A DNA stretch of 64,000 bases from Mortierella alpina. Its lineage: Eukaryota > Mortierellomycota > Mortierellomycetes > Mortierellales > Mortierellaceae. A model generated the notes under the pieces. That model worked only from the letters and a program-made list of their open reading frames with translations. It had not been told where the DNA came from and ran no database searches. How positions within the stretch are numbered: position 1 is the stretch's first letter; every line of letters starts with the position of its first letter. The DNA lies in the NCBI GenBank assembly GCA_029449245.1, contig JANATF010000004.1, positions 3,202,637 through 3,266,636 on the forward strand. The letters are read 5' to 3'. The position numbers and the translations under genes are program-made. This document shows positions 31,132-43,198 of this stretch, one piece after another.

Positions 31132-34100
31132 ATGATCCTCAGGCTTCCCAGGCTACAGTCCGCTCCGACGTGGCTGACTGTGCTTCTATTCGCTATTATA
31201 ATGCTGCCTACAGCGTTGCAGTCTGCACCGCAGGCTACCTATTCCGTTCTACATCCACGTCAAAGTGCTGAGATGCCGCAAGAAGCAGTGGTCTCGCTCA
31301 ACACGACTAGCAACGCGCTCGCAGTGCTCGAACCTCTTGCAGATGCATTCGTTTGGGAAGGGCAACATGACGACATGAGGATCCAGCTGGATCCAAGGAC
31401 GTTTAAAAGGTTACCGTCCTTGACTGGGGACACGATCACGTCCACTGAGCCTATCTCATACCATGCCTCGCTCGACAATGCAACCACGCTCCCGCCATGG
31501 ATCACGTTCGACCGCACCCGCCTCATTATCTCTGGCGTACCCCCTCTCGGGACCTACAACAGAACCACTACCTTGACCGTCCGTGTGGAGGCTACCTCGG
31601 TACCAGGGCTCGTCCAGGCGACGCTTCAGCTCACGATCAGGGTCTTGAAACATTCTCTTGCACTCTCCACCTCACCTCTGCGCGCATGCTCTTCAGCGGC
31701 CCTGTACGCATCATATTCCAACCCCAGTCAGGACAGCTCGTGGCAGGAGTATCTGCCCGACATTAACCTCGACCCTGAGCAAAGGACGGTGCATTTGGAG
31801 CTAAGCATGGACCTATTTCGCATCGATGGATGCACGCAGCCTGCCAGATTGGTTCTGTCTCGCGCGTCTGATGACATTAACAGCATCGTCAACACCACCA
31901 GTAGTGCCATCGGCATCTCGAATGGCCAGAGTCACGATCCACCTACACTCGCTAGCCTGACTGTGGCTCTGTCGGCCGAGACAACGCAGGCACTCGGGCG
32001 AGCCGACAGCAGCCTTCCTGAATGGCTCGTATTTAACGAGGAGAAAGGTACGCTGGATGGCGTCGTCCCGCTGGATGTGCCGGCCAGGATGGTGCTCGAG
32101 TTTGGTGCCACGGACTCGTTTGGCTCCATCACCAACATCAGGCAGCAGATATTCTCCCATCCCGCTGCTGTGCCGCTCTTTGTCTTTGCCCATCCTGTTC
32201 CTGACGCGTGGATCAAGAGTAACGAGATCTTCGACATCCAACCCCTCGCCGCCCTCAACACGGATCCAGCATGGCTCCCCATCGAGTCGCGATTCTTCTT
32301 TCAACCGGCTCATCCTGCCGACGTCGCACCCATGCTACAGCAGCAGCAAGCAAGAGCTGCCTCCAGAGACATTCAGGACCACACCGCTAGCCCTTCCTTT
32401 GAAGGCATTCCTAAAAACAGTAGCAGCAATAATGGCCCCTCCAAGTGTACCTACAGCGATCTCTGGGGCATCGAGGATAATAGCGGCCAGAGAGCACCCG
32501 TCCTCTCTTGGTTTAACCAGACAGAATTTGTCACGCGTCAAGTGCCTTCCGGGAACGCCAGTATTACCCTCCAGGGACTCTTCCCTTGCGACGTGGTCGT
32601 GTTGGTCCATTGGATCGCACGAAATGCCATCGGACAGTGGACCTCGACCGAATTTAAGATCTGGGCTTCCCAATCAGGGCCCCCGGTATCGAGCGGGTCG
32701 CCTCAGCAGACCGATGCAGAGAGCAAAACTCGCAAAGAAGCAGCAGGAAGTTTGGCCATCAAGATCCTTGTCGCCCTAGCGGTAGCAGTGCCCTTGAGTC
32801 TCGCCCTCTGGTTCATAGTATCGAGGTACTTTTGGCTGTGTAGTAAGGACCGAAGGCAGGAGGACGACAAGCTGGGCACCCAAGACGATCTGGAGTGCGG
32901 GCAGCGTTCACGGATCAGTAGTGGTATTAGCTATGAGGATGCGGCATGGGAGCCCAGGCTTGATCGCCGAGGGCCGCCCTCCGCTGACATTGCCGTTTCC
33001 AGAGACCTTGGGTATCGCTCTAGCCATGAGGATGATCCGTCGGTCGGACATCACGACAGTTACAGTGACAAGTATGTGGCCGAACATGGACCCCCAAGTG
33101 CACATTCGAACGCGAGCGAAAGCGAGGGCAGCGGTTCTGGAAAGCGTCTGTCCTTCCTGGGATGGTTCTTCCGACACAAGCAGGCTAGTATGCCTGGATT
33201 GGACAGGGAAGGGTCAACGGCATCGGTGAGTGTATACTGGAAGACAAAAACAGTTTACTTTTTTGATATTGATGAGTGGCTAAGCTGACAAGGCATATTA
33301 CTTCCTCAATCCTCCAGATAGCGGATCTGCCGCGAGGACAGCGCTCTGGTGGCGCATCTCCATTCAGTTTGAAGCGCGTCTCTGTTGGCAGCCCATTTGA
33401 ATCCAAACGGTTCGGTTTTGTAAACGGCAGCAGGATGAGTGCGTATGATTCGGGATCGGACAAAGCATCGGCGGTCGACATGGGTGAGAAGCAGCAGCAT
33501 ACACACTCCTCGTGTGACCAAAGGTCCTGTCGCTCAGCATCATCAACGGCGACCGGATACTTGGCTGGCATGAGCGATGATAGCTCTTTGATCGATGGCA
33601 GGCAGCAAGAAACCGAGCAGCACATCAAGAGAACTAAAGACCAAAGTAGCCAGGATAGCGACATGACCGAGGACCAAGGGGACCAGGAGGAGCGTTCCAC
33701 AACTAGATCAGGCTTGAGAGCAGCTTGTACACAGCTGGATCCAAATGCACGCCTCTCGTGGGCTCCATCGTTGTTTCTGCTGGATCCTGGTCTCTTTGAC
33801 ACGGACAACAGCGAGATGGACTCGCCCGAGCGAAGGGATAAAGAACAAGACGAACTCAAGGTCAGAAATTTACACACCCCAGAGAGAGCGTTGATCGTCA
33901 GTCGTTCAGACTCGGGTGCACTCATGGCCACCCCTAGCAGCTCAGTCAGTCTTCATCGTCTACAGGACACCCTTTTGCGGCAGCCGCTGTCGATCAGCAC
34001 GACGTGCCTGGGATCGTCAACAGCATCGTCTACCAAGACTGATCTCGGCATCAAGAGCCCTCATTCTGACAACCTCCTGTCCACTTCCACGACTTCATTA

Positions 34101-35666
34101 TCGCTGTCCGCCATCACTTTTCCCACGCCGGAGAGCATCTTTGCAAAAGACCGACAGCTTTCAATGCACGCCTCCCCTGGATCGCTCCAGCGACGCTCGA
34201 TCGTTGAGCTCTTGCAGTCAAACGACACGCCTGTCTCGCCCCTTTCTGCCTTTTCCGCCAATCTCCCCTCTTGGGGTCATGCCGCAGACGAGGCTAACAG
34301 GCATGGTGTGGGCTATCCAGTCTATCCGTCCGAGCAACCACGAGGACGAACGGATATGCTGGCTATGGAGAATGGACGTGAGGGCGTCTTTAAACAGGAC
34401 AAGGACCAGGTGCTGAGTGGTGTTGCCATACATTCAACTGTGGCTGGGACAGTGCCGGAGACAGCCAAATGGATGGTAGTTCCCTCCACTCAGGCTATCA
34501 GAAGTGTTTCTATCCGCAAGGCAGGCAGTGACCCCAATGAGGATTCTGAATGGATATCACAGCTCCTTGAGGAAGGGATGAGTGATGATGAAGACGACGA
34601 CAAGGAGGACGATGAGAGGAGCGACAGCGTCGGGGAAGACTGCCTCAGAAACTCCAAGATGGATGAAACGTGCAAGGACCAGCGCCACCTGTCACTCAAG
34701 TCAGAGCTGGGTATCATTGAGCAGGCTGCTCCAGATCTGGAATCCCGTATGGATGATTGGGATGATGGAACAACGCCTGCAGTTCAGAGCGATACTTCCA
34801 AGGTCGCCATCGCTGCGTCTCAACTGAGTGCCCATAACCAGAGTGCCTCCCACGACGAGACGGCGCTCATTAAGGAAGCGGACGTTGCCATCGCTCTACC
34901 ATCGACCTTGTCTGTGGCGCCCCCGTATCGTCAAGACCATGACAGCAGCGACACGAGTGGCAGCGGTAGTGGCAGTAGCAGCCCCGATCCGACACATAGT
35001 GTGGTCTTTATGCGGCCATCTGATATCCGAGCACGACCTACCTCCTATCCAGACCGCACGCCCGCACGTGCACCCGACGCTAGAGTTCCTCATCGATTGG
35101 TCAGGGCAACAGTTGGCACTGCGTTCCATTATGCAGCACTTGCACGCTGTCCATCAGCAATCGGCCCTGCTCCTTCAGCGCTCCAGAGTCCTTCCCAGCG
35201 ACACTCCTTACCTATCGTGCCGTCTGTACCTAGCACTCTCTCCTCAATGTCTGTCGAAAGCGATCCAGAACATCAAGCAGAGTATCGAGCCTACCTGGTT
35301 TCCGATCCTCAGAGCCACTGCCGAGCACCTGCTCCAGACACAGTCGTGGCTAGTGAGGCAGTATGTCCGATAGCTGCGGATCAGGAACGGCGCAAGTTGC
35401 CACATTGGATCCAGTTCAACAGCAGGATGCGTTCTCTCTGGGGTCGACCCGTCCCAGGCACTGCTGGAGAGTGGCAGATCAGCCTAGTCCAATCAATACC
35501 ACGACCACCTTCTATCCCTCTACCTCCTCTTCCTCCTCTCTCTCATTGTCTACATCCGCCGTCTACATCACAGGTGGGGCTCACTACTGAACAGCAGATA
35601 GAGCTGGTCAGGCTCTTGGTTCGGGATGCCAGTGATGGATCGCCATTATCGCCATTATCGCCATAG
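31132..35666 (+). CDS. Axl2-like type I membrane protein with cadherin/He_PIG-type repeats, 1480 aa
   Basis: Exons 31132-33225 and 33318-35666 (92-bp intron, phase 0). I chose ATG 31132 because it starts a good signal peptide (MILRLPRLQSAPTWLTVLLF...). The ectodomain (about residues 35-530) has two or three dystroglycan-type cadherin-like (He_PIG/CADG) domains. Marks are LPPWITFDRTRLIISGVPPL and LPEWLVFNEEKGTLDGVVPL, each a predicted-W/F...G.P turn typical of this fold, plus several N-glycosylation sequons. A single membrane helix lies at about residues 540-565 (LVALAVAVPLSLALWFIVSR), followed by a cytoplasmic tail of over 900 residues rich in Ser, Asp and Glu. This layout matches fungal Axl2, which marks bud or septin sites in yeast. 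In a hyphal fungus a role in polarity or septation is an inference. It is convergent with the Zn2Cys6 regulator, 203 bp away. Confidence 0.82.
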
Positions 35667-35869
35667 CTGTCAGCGGCGACCACAGAGCGTCATTTTTTTT
35701 AACTCCATCTCAAGGTCATTATTAATAAAAAATATGAACGAACAAGCGAAGGACAGGACGACAGAAAACATGAAAAGCAAAACTAAATGTAGGGGGAGGT
35801 GTGTGCGTGTGAGTGTGAGTGTATGTGTATGTGTATGTGTGGGAGGATGTTGCCTGAAGTGTACAGTAT

Positions 35870-38800
35870 CTACAATGAGGTCGTTGACCGAGGGGACGAT
35901 TGGCCAGAGGCATAGAGCCAGCGCATCATCATGGCGCCGATGTACGCTGTCCATTCGTCCAGGCCGAGGGTCGGGGGCATATCATTCCAGACCAAGTCCT
36001 GCTCCTCCTGCTCTGGCTTCTTCACATTCGCGTCTGACCATGCCGTGGACTGAAGCGCCACTGAGCCCACAGAAGGCGTCGAGGCTGCTGTCCACTTGCC
36101 GTTGCTATGTTTGTCTTCCTCGCGATCGCCCCTTGAGGTCATGGGCGACGAAGCAGCCGAGCGGGCTGTAGTGCGGTTGGTCACAGAGTCTGTAGTCCAG
36201 ACAGTGGTAAATTGTGTTCCGTTCGAACCTGCAGATCCGTTCTTGACATCACCGTTGCTAGGTGGTCGATCACTACTCCGGTCAGGAAACGATATACTAC
36301 TCGGCATCGAGAACGGATCCAACATGGCGCCCTGTTTGCTTGCGGAAGCTGCAGGTGCACTGATGGACGAGACCCCCTTGCTGCTGCTGCCACTGGGGCT
36401 GAGCCGAGGCGATGTTCCACTCTGAACTAGCGTCGTCATGGTCATAGGCGTCAACAGCCCGCTGTCATGGTGCACAAATCCAGAGTGCGGGGAGCCATTT
36501 TCGTCCTTGATCCGAGCCAGTGTGTTCTCTGAACTTGCAGCGGGGCTGACCGAACTCTCAGCCTTCACGAGAGCAAGGGGTGTCGTTGGATCCGATTCCT
36601 CGCTCTTGTGGCTGTCAGAGACCAATACCGAAGGCGAGCTGGGCGTCGTGGGGGAGTGAGGCGATTGAACACCCAGTCCAATCGGTTGACGGCTGAGCAT
36701 CGGCGGTGAGGCATGATCAGAGTTGAACGTTGTGGGTTGACCAACGGCTTCACTGGAATCCTCGTGTAGCTGGCTCGTAGTTGGGTTCGACATCTCTCCG
36801 TCCTCAACTGCGCTCGCCATGTCGTGGTCGACGCCTTTGTTCTCGAAAGCACCGGAGCCTCTACGCTTCTGCATCTCCTTGAAATCCTCGTCGTTGGCTA
36901 ATAAGGAGTGAATGGCCATCGCCTTTGAGCGGCACTGCTGACGCAGCTTGTCCTGACCTGCTCGTGGTGCTATGAGTGCTTCCTTGTAACGAGACGTCTC
37001 CAAGGCCCACGACGGTCCCACGGGTGATGTTTGAAACGTGTCAACCTCAAGGTCTTTGAGACTGACGTGTTTCAAATCCAAGAGATCCTCAAGAACCTTG
37101 GCCCGTCTTGCCGCGCTTACCCAATGACTCGCCAGGAACTTGAGCGCGTCAATGCAGCGCTTCAAGTTGGTTTTCGCCGATGTGGTGTAACCTGACGAGT
37201 GCTCACGCGGACTTGGCACACCAGGACCTGAGGGTTTTTTGACACTGGGGACATTCATAAAGTGGACGATACCGGCCGAGAAAATGGCATAGAGGCAGCT
37301 GATGAACGTGGATGTCAGTGCCTTGGCATCCATCAAGATCTCTGTAATGTCCGTGATAGAGTCTGCAGCCTGATTACAAAGCGATGCCGATGTGAGTGAG
37401 CTCCCGACCTCAGGGCGATGCAGCATGATGATGAGGGTATTATACGTCAAGTGAAGAAAGAGTCCAAAGTGAGGCGACTGCGGGGTTGCACTCTGGAGCA
37501 CATCGGGCAAGTTTTGCCGCCACTCTGACAAAGATCTGTCCAGAGTTGCGAACATCGTCGTGGTAGTGTCTGTGCGGTGTTCTCGGTCCTGTTCCTGGCC
37601 AAAGGGCGCATCACTGGTATTGGCGGAAGAAGGCGGGTTGAACTTTGCCTTAATGTACTCCATGATATTGCCTTGAATCTTTGACAGTGTGATCAGATGC
37701 ACAAAGTTGGAGACAACTGTTGAACGCACAGCAACATTCCGTCCAGGGAGCAGTTCGCGATCGTCGTCTTCGCATAGTGGATATCCTGTTTCGCAGTCCT
37801 TCTGCGTGATGGTCAGAGGCCTACGTTACGAAGTGGGGAACAGAAGGCAGGAAAAGCATTCGTTAGTCACCATGGCTCTAGCTTTAGCTCTGGCCTGCTT
37901 AATGATGAATTCATCGATGTCTCTCTACGTGCATGATTGGTGGCCATGCCAACGTACCTTCCAAGGCCAGCGCATACTAAGCGTTCAACCACATAGATGG
38001 ACCACCATGTTCGTTTGCGAAGCTCGCACTGCAGTCTGTTTCTGGTCTGCTCCTGCGCCGAAGATTCCTTGTTGATGCCGAGGTCCTGCGCCATGCGGAT
38101 GGCCATACCAACGTAGAGCCACGCCCGTTGGCTTTCACAGAAGCCCATTTGTTGCACAGCCATCAGGAGCAATGCCTGGACGGTCGCGAGCTGGGAATTG
38201 TCGTATTCGTCCCTGATGAAGTATTTTGCGCGCTCATAGAAAATTGTAGAAGGGGGGCGTTCCAGGCCAGGCTGCGGTATACGAAACGCTGGATTGTCGC
38301 TAAAGCGAGCCGCGAGGCCTAGGATGGCAAAAAGTAGGTGGGATGGTGGTGACTCGTTGTGATGAACTTGTTCCGACAGAGTTTGGAAGTGCAGCATCGG
38401 AAGGACAGGGTGGATCGAATTGAAGTGGACTTCCAGTAGGTGATCAATCACATCGATCGAGGGCATGATCAGCATCTCCTCCTTGTTGGCGTCCTCGGGC
38501 ATGGGCATATAACCTGTCAGAGGATTCGAAAGCTGATGGGCAGCTAGCGATGGCCTGTGGGTCACAAGCCTATGGCTTTCCAGGCCGTAGCTAGCTCCGC
38601 TGCCGTTTCCGTTGCCAGTATGGCTGGAGTAACTGTTTGTGCCAAAACCGTTGATACTGGCGCTGCTGTGGTTACTGTTTGTGCGATGGTGATCTCGATC
38701 GCGCAAAGATTGCGCTTGATGATGTGATTGGTGTGACAACAGAGGCTGTCCAGAGTTGGCGCCTGGGCGGTGGTGTACAGAGCGGTTGTCTGCCACGCTA

Positions 38801-40601
38801 GAATGCTGGCTTGAGTTTGTGTATCCGGCGTGTCCATAGGCCGATGTAAACTGCTGGGATGTGTGTTGCGGGCGCTGATGTCCCTGAGAGGACTGTGAGG
38901 TAGGGTATCCCAAGTGGTCCTTGCGCATTTTCCCATCTCGATGATAGGACGGTGCGGAGGCACTGGATGGTGCCTGCTGTGCATGGCGTGAGTGTTCATA
39001 TGGATGGTATTGATGTCCTCGGGAAGCCACTGGGGATATGGGTGAGGGCTGAAGTGGGAGCTGGCTGCGCGATGTTACTCCTTGTGAAGATGCGCTGGTA
39101 TCTGGCAGCATAGTTGTGTTAAGATTTGGCCGGTAGCCCAATCCCAGATGTGGAGTACTTGGGTGACCCGACGGAGCATTATTGCTGGACAATGCTGGAC
39201 GATGCTGATTTGGCGACTGCTGGTGCTGTTGCTGGTGCTGTTGTTGTTGCTGCGACTGTGGCGGGATGCGCGAGGAAGGCGAGGAAGATGTTGATCCAGA
39301 TGCAACTACTGCAGCCTTGGACGATGAGGATACTGAGCTGGATGAGGCAGAAGCTGCCATAGCCTGAAAAGAAACCAAGATGGACAACAAAGGTTAAAGG
39401 CATATCCAACGGCTCTACTGCATCTGCGAAATGACGGAGCTCTGTGCGTACGTGATTGATCTCCTCGTAGGCTTTAGATCTCCTCAGCTTGAGTCCAGTC
39501 ATCTCGGCTTCGCGAGCCATAGCATCGAGCTCGGCACGCACAATCTCGGCGCGCGGGTCCTTGTCTTTGACCAGTCCGCCCAAGAGGCCTTCCATACGAT
39601 GAAGACGCGCCTCAATGGCTTCGATGTAACCTGTCATCATGGGGACAAGTTTACCTGAAGTTTGTTAGCAAACGCAGCGGGTGAGTTGTTTGAGAAGACG
39701 GTTATGCTTCAGGCTCTGCCGAACATGACAACCACGCTACGCCCACGCGACGCAGCTCCATCATGCGAGCACTGATAGTCTTTTTCCATCCCAAGCCGAC
39801 AATCCAGATCGACAGATGGAGGCCGTGTGTCCTAGTTCTTACCTTTGGGGGGGCCTCGTTTCTTGGTAGGATCATTGTAGGTGCCTGTGAATATCAAATG
39901 ACGGTTTGAGGATTTCGGTGAGCATCGGAATGAGGCGCCGGGCTGCGATAGCAAACCACTGGGCTTTTAGTGCCCATTGCTGGTCGCACAGGAGGGAAAG
40001 TTTGCGTAGGGAGGAAAGGGGAGGGGTAGAGCCTAGACCCTTTGTCATCCCGGCACCGCCCCAGCGCATATATCCGTTGCCATATTATCCCATGCGCATG
40101 ATGCCAAGGGTGTGGATCACGCCAACGAATGACAGACGAAAGCACTTACATTCGTAGTTGAAGGTCTCGCAGTTGGTGCACAGCGGGTGAATAGCGTCTA
40201 GTCAAGGACAAAAAAACGGCACAATTGTCGGTGCAAGCAAAAAAAAAAAAAAAAAAAAAAAAGATAAAATAGAGCACAGAGTGCAGCCGGATGTCAGCAT
40301 CCGGTGATTAGCACAAAAGTGAGCCATCCAACCAGGCCTCATGCAGGTGCTCGCACATACCGCATTTGACTTTTTTCCTTCGACAAGAGTCGCAGGCCTA
40401 GAGTCACGAAGGGGGGACGGAGGATTAGCCGATTGTCGAACGCCTGCGTGTCTCCGAGGAGACAATTGCCAGTAGGCTTACGACCCAACAGGGCGACGGC
40501 CACTGCAATAACAACAACGACAACGACAACAGCTACAACAAGGGAGAGCGAGAGGCATGCTTGCTGACCTTTGACACCCTGAGGCGCTTGCTGTCGGCCA
40601 T
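35870..40601 (-). CDS. Zn2Cys6 transcription factor with fungal-specific TF domain, 1239 aa
   Basis: Seven exons: 40601-40569, 40397-40361, 40197-40150, 39884-39843, 39654-39452, 39363-37958 and 37820-35870, all in phase. The first four are tiny (33, 37, 48 and 42 nt) and together encode the binuclear zinc cluster: Cys13, 16, 23, 30, 33 and 40 (CX2CX6CX6CX2CX6C; ACDSCRRKKVKCDAIHPLCT) and the basic linker NDPTKKRGPPKG. A short coiled-coil dimerisation segment follows (GYIEAIEARLHRMEGLLGGL). After a Gln/Ser/His-rich stretch comes the fungal-specific regulatory domain (HFNSIHPVLPMLHF, then RKRTWWSIYVVERLVCAGLGRPLTI). The C-terminal ~500 residues are Ser/Pro-rich. It is a nuclear sequence-specific regulator of the same architecture as XlnR- and Nit4-type factors, but its target genes cannot be inferred. 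The first donor (GTCAGC) is weak, yet the splice restores the expected VSKACDSC. Confidence 0.92.
40239..40262. repeat. A24 homopolymer in a TF intron
   Basis: Twenty-four consecutive A on the + strand. On the coding strand of the Zn2Cys6 gene it is a T run inside the second intron. Confidence 0.95.
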
Positions 40602-42320
40602 TAGGTATGTGTGTAAGTGTAGAGAGTGGGCAGGAGTGCGTGGTTGTCCAGAAGGGAAAGCTGCGCTAGTATCGTCCAGTCGAGAGTGGTGGGCACAGTG
40701 AAGGATTGAAGGGTGCTGGAAAGACGGAACTGGGTCTAGAGCATCCAGAAAGGCCAGGAAGGCACGAGGCGATCAGAGGACGAGTGTTGATTGATGGAGG
40801 CCGGCAATGATCCTCAGCGGAACTTAGGGCGAATGGCAGCGACTTGAGATGGTGCTGCGAGATGAGAGAGGGATGTCCACGAGAGGGGAATGATCAGACG
40901 AGAGTAGGCTGGGGTTGTTGCAGCAACGGGTGCGAGAGATCTCAAGAAGGAGAAGAGCAAGGAGGGGCGAGAAAGAGAGAGAGCGAGATCGAGATCGAGA
41001 TCGAGATCGATGGTCAAGAGCGTGATGGGCAAAGACAGGCAGAGAAAAAAAATCGAGAGGAAAAAAAAGCAGTGCTTTTTTTTTTTCCTCGTTTGCCTCG
41101 ACTGTCATATGCAGCGGCAAACGGTTGTTTCAGACCCTTCTGCACGCCCACGCTCCACTGTGCGCTCTTGTGCCCACCGCGTAGCCTAACTGTTCCTGCT
41201 CCACAGTGACTCCACGAGGAAGCCTATATCTCCACGACATCCTTAGCCCTCCTGGTCGTTGGACAGGCACCGTGTGCATTGGATGCACGCCACCAGCATC
41301 GCCCATCCGAGAGCCGAGGACGAAAGGGACGGGCTTGGCCATCGAAACGAGTCTGCCGGGACAATTTTGAGCGATGCAGCAAGCGATCTATTACCGCCTC
41401 ATACAGCACAATCTTCTTGTCTCAGCATCCACACGCTAATGGAACATAGGTGGGAACTGGGGCCTCCCATCTGGTCTGGGAAGACTCTCCATCCTCCGTT
41501 TCTTCCATCGTGAGCCCCACCGTGTTTCTTGGCCACTTTGTTTTTCGCTCCCTTATGCCATCCATGTCCGAGGGTCTCGCATGAGTGGTGTGCTATCTCT
41601 CCCCTCGTGGTTCGATCGTGCCAAGGAGGAACGTAAACACTAATGTATGCGACGCACCCACTCGAGCGCGGTTCCTTTTTTTGCCGGAAGAAATGGCTGA
41701 TTATTTTTCCATTCCACTCGCGGCTCTTTGTGCACTCTTTAATGCGGGCAGCAACATCATTCCTAGCATGTGGCCATCCATCCGGCCCACATGCTGTACA
41801 CGTAGTCCTCTCATGATGGAAGAGCTGCTTGGCGTTATTTGATCTGTGGGCTTGCGTGTTTTTGACTATGGGGACCGATCCCATCGGGGTTCCAATCCCT
41901 GTTGTGTGCTCGGCTCCAGGAAATAGAATTTGCAGCTGTGAGGCAGAACGTGTTGCAGCTCGATTATCGGTATCAAACGACAGCCCGCCGGCCTACCAAG
42001 GGCGTCAATATGTAGCTCGCTGGATCCCAAACCGTGGCTAGCCCAACGGCGCCTCGTTCATTGCAAAGCATCTCTAAAGCGCTAATAGGGAAGCAGGTTG
42101 AACAGTGGAGAGTCTTGACGGACCCACACGTGATTCATGACTCTTTGCCATTGAGACTCTTTTGCACGAAAAGCATGTGCTCATTCGATTCTTCACTCAG
42201 TCATACTAACAGCATCAACAGCGCCAACGATAACCTACGAAAAAGAGAACCTTTTCATTCTTCAACGACACAAAAGCCCAGAATGTAGGTAGCCAAGACA
42301 TTTGAAAGTGATACGTATGC
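40602..42320. other. Divergent intergenic region between the TF and synaptobrevin genes
   Basis: About 1.7 kb without a supportable gene. The TF side is G/A-rich on + (about 40900-41080), including GAGATC repeats near 40985-41010 and A7-8/T10 runs near 41045-41088. That again puts pyrimidines on the TF's coding strand. The remainder (41100-42320) is mixed sequence with short overlapping frames that I do not believe. The 5' UTR of synaptobrevin presumably starts near 42200. Confidence 0.5.
40985..41010. repeat. (GAGATC)n short tandem repeat
   Basis: About four copies of the hexamer GAGATC in the upstream region of the Zn2Cys6 gene. Confidence 0.9.
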
Positions 42321-43051
42321 ATGTGTAGAAAGATATATTGGATACGCCCTTGGGCGCAGCAGAGGGCTGCTCATCAAGCATATGGTTTTTTTTCTGTGCG
42401 CTTGCTCCGATCCTTGCAGGTCTTTGCCTTCCCCTGCAGCATACGATCCTCCTCGTGGAGGTTCGTCAAAAACAGCACAATTGCAGCAGCAAGTGAACGA
42501 TGTCGTGGGGATCATGCAGCAGAATGTAAGTCGAGTGCAAAGCGAATGCACTAATTCCAACAACGACGGCTCTCTGATACCACGGATACTTCGCAACCTT
42601 CACATAGATCGATTCCGTTCGTGATCGTGGCGAGAACATCGATGCACTTCATCACAAGACCAGTAAGTCTGGTTTGGCCACCTCATCCTCCTAATGAATG
42701 AGGCAGGCCAACAGGATGAACATGACCTTCATGAGCAGATACAGTACCAATGCCGTATGTTGATCATTACCCTGTCCCATCTTTGATCCTATGGTTGTTC
42801 TTAGCTGACCTTGAGCAAGGTGCCGTCCAGTTCAGGAACAGCGCCTCCGGTATCCGCCGCCAGATGTACTGGAAGAACATGAAAATGCGCCTTCTCATCG
42901 GCCTAGGGGTTGTTATCCTTCTGATAATCATCATCGGTATGTCGGGCTCATCACTATGGGATCCCTACCTGCACTTGAAAGAAAAATGTAGATGTTGATA
43001 TGCCCATCACACATCTCTCGTGTCATAGTGCCACTCGCCACAGCCAAGTAA
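42321..43051 (+). CDS. SNC1: Synaptobrevin/VAMP, Snc1/Snc2-type R-SNARE, 99 aa
   Basis: Exons 42440-42525, 42608-42662, 42805-42936 and 43029-43051 are clear and in phase. I infer a four-base first coding exon (42321-42324) that gives MSYDPPRGGSSK. Other starts are possible, for example a frame from 42382 that reads into SLPSPAAYDPP. The protein is a canonical R-SNARE: motif KTAQLQQQVNDVVGIMQQN, zero-layer Arg37 (VRDRGENIDAL), a basic juxtamembrane segment (RRQMYWKNMKMR) and a C-terminal membrane anchor (LIGLGVVILLIIIIV) with only a few luminal residues. It sits on secretory vesicles and pairs with plasma-membrane syntaxin and SNAP-25-type SNAREs in exocytosis. It is convergent with NOT2 (147 bp). 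The Sec4-type GTPase about 7.6 kb downstream belongs to the same pathway. Confidence 0.93.
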
Positions 43052-43198
43052 GCCAGTATCGATATGCATGTAAATAGGAGCAAAGCAACATGCACCCATG
43101 ATAAGGAGAATATAAAAACATTATTGTACGGCCCACAGAAAACGTAAAGAGGAGGAAAAAAAAACACTACACTGCACACTCTCTTTCTAAATGACCCG

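Noticed and set aside
34828-35373. Alternative frame of 181 aa within the Axl2-like tail
   Set aside because: It looks moderately coding-like but lies entirely inside a longer continuous exon with no splice sites to reach it.
41889-41915. T-arm-like GGGTTCCAATCCC stretch as a possible tRNA
   Set aside because: No matching acceptor stem, anticodon stem or D-arm can be laid out around it. I found no credible tRNA anywhere in the window.
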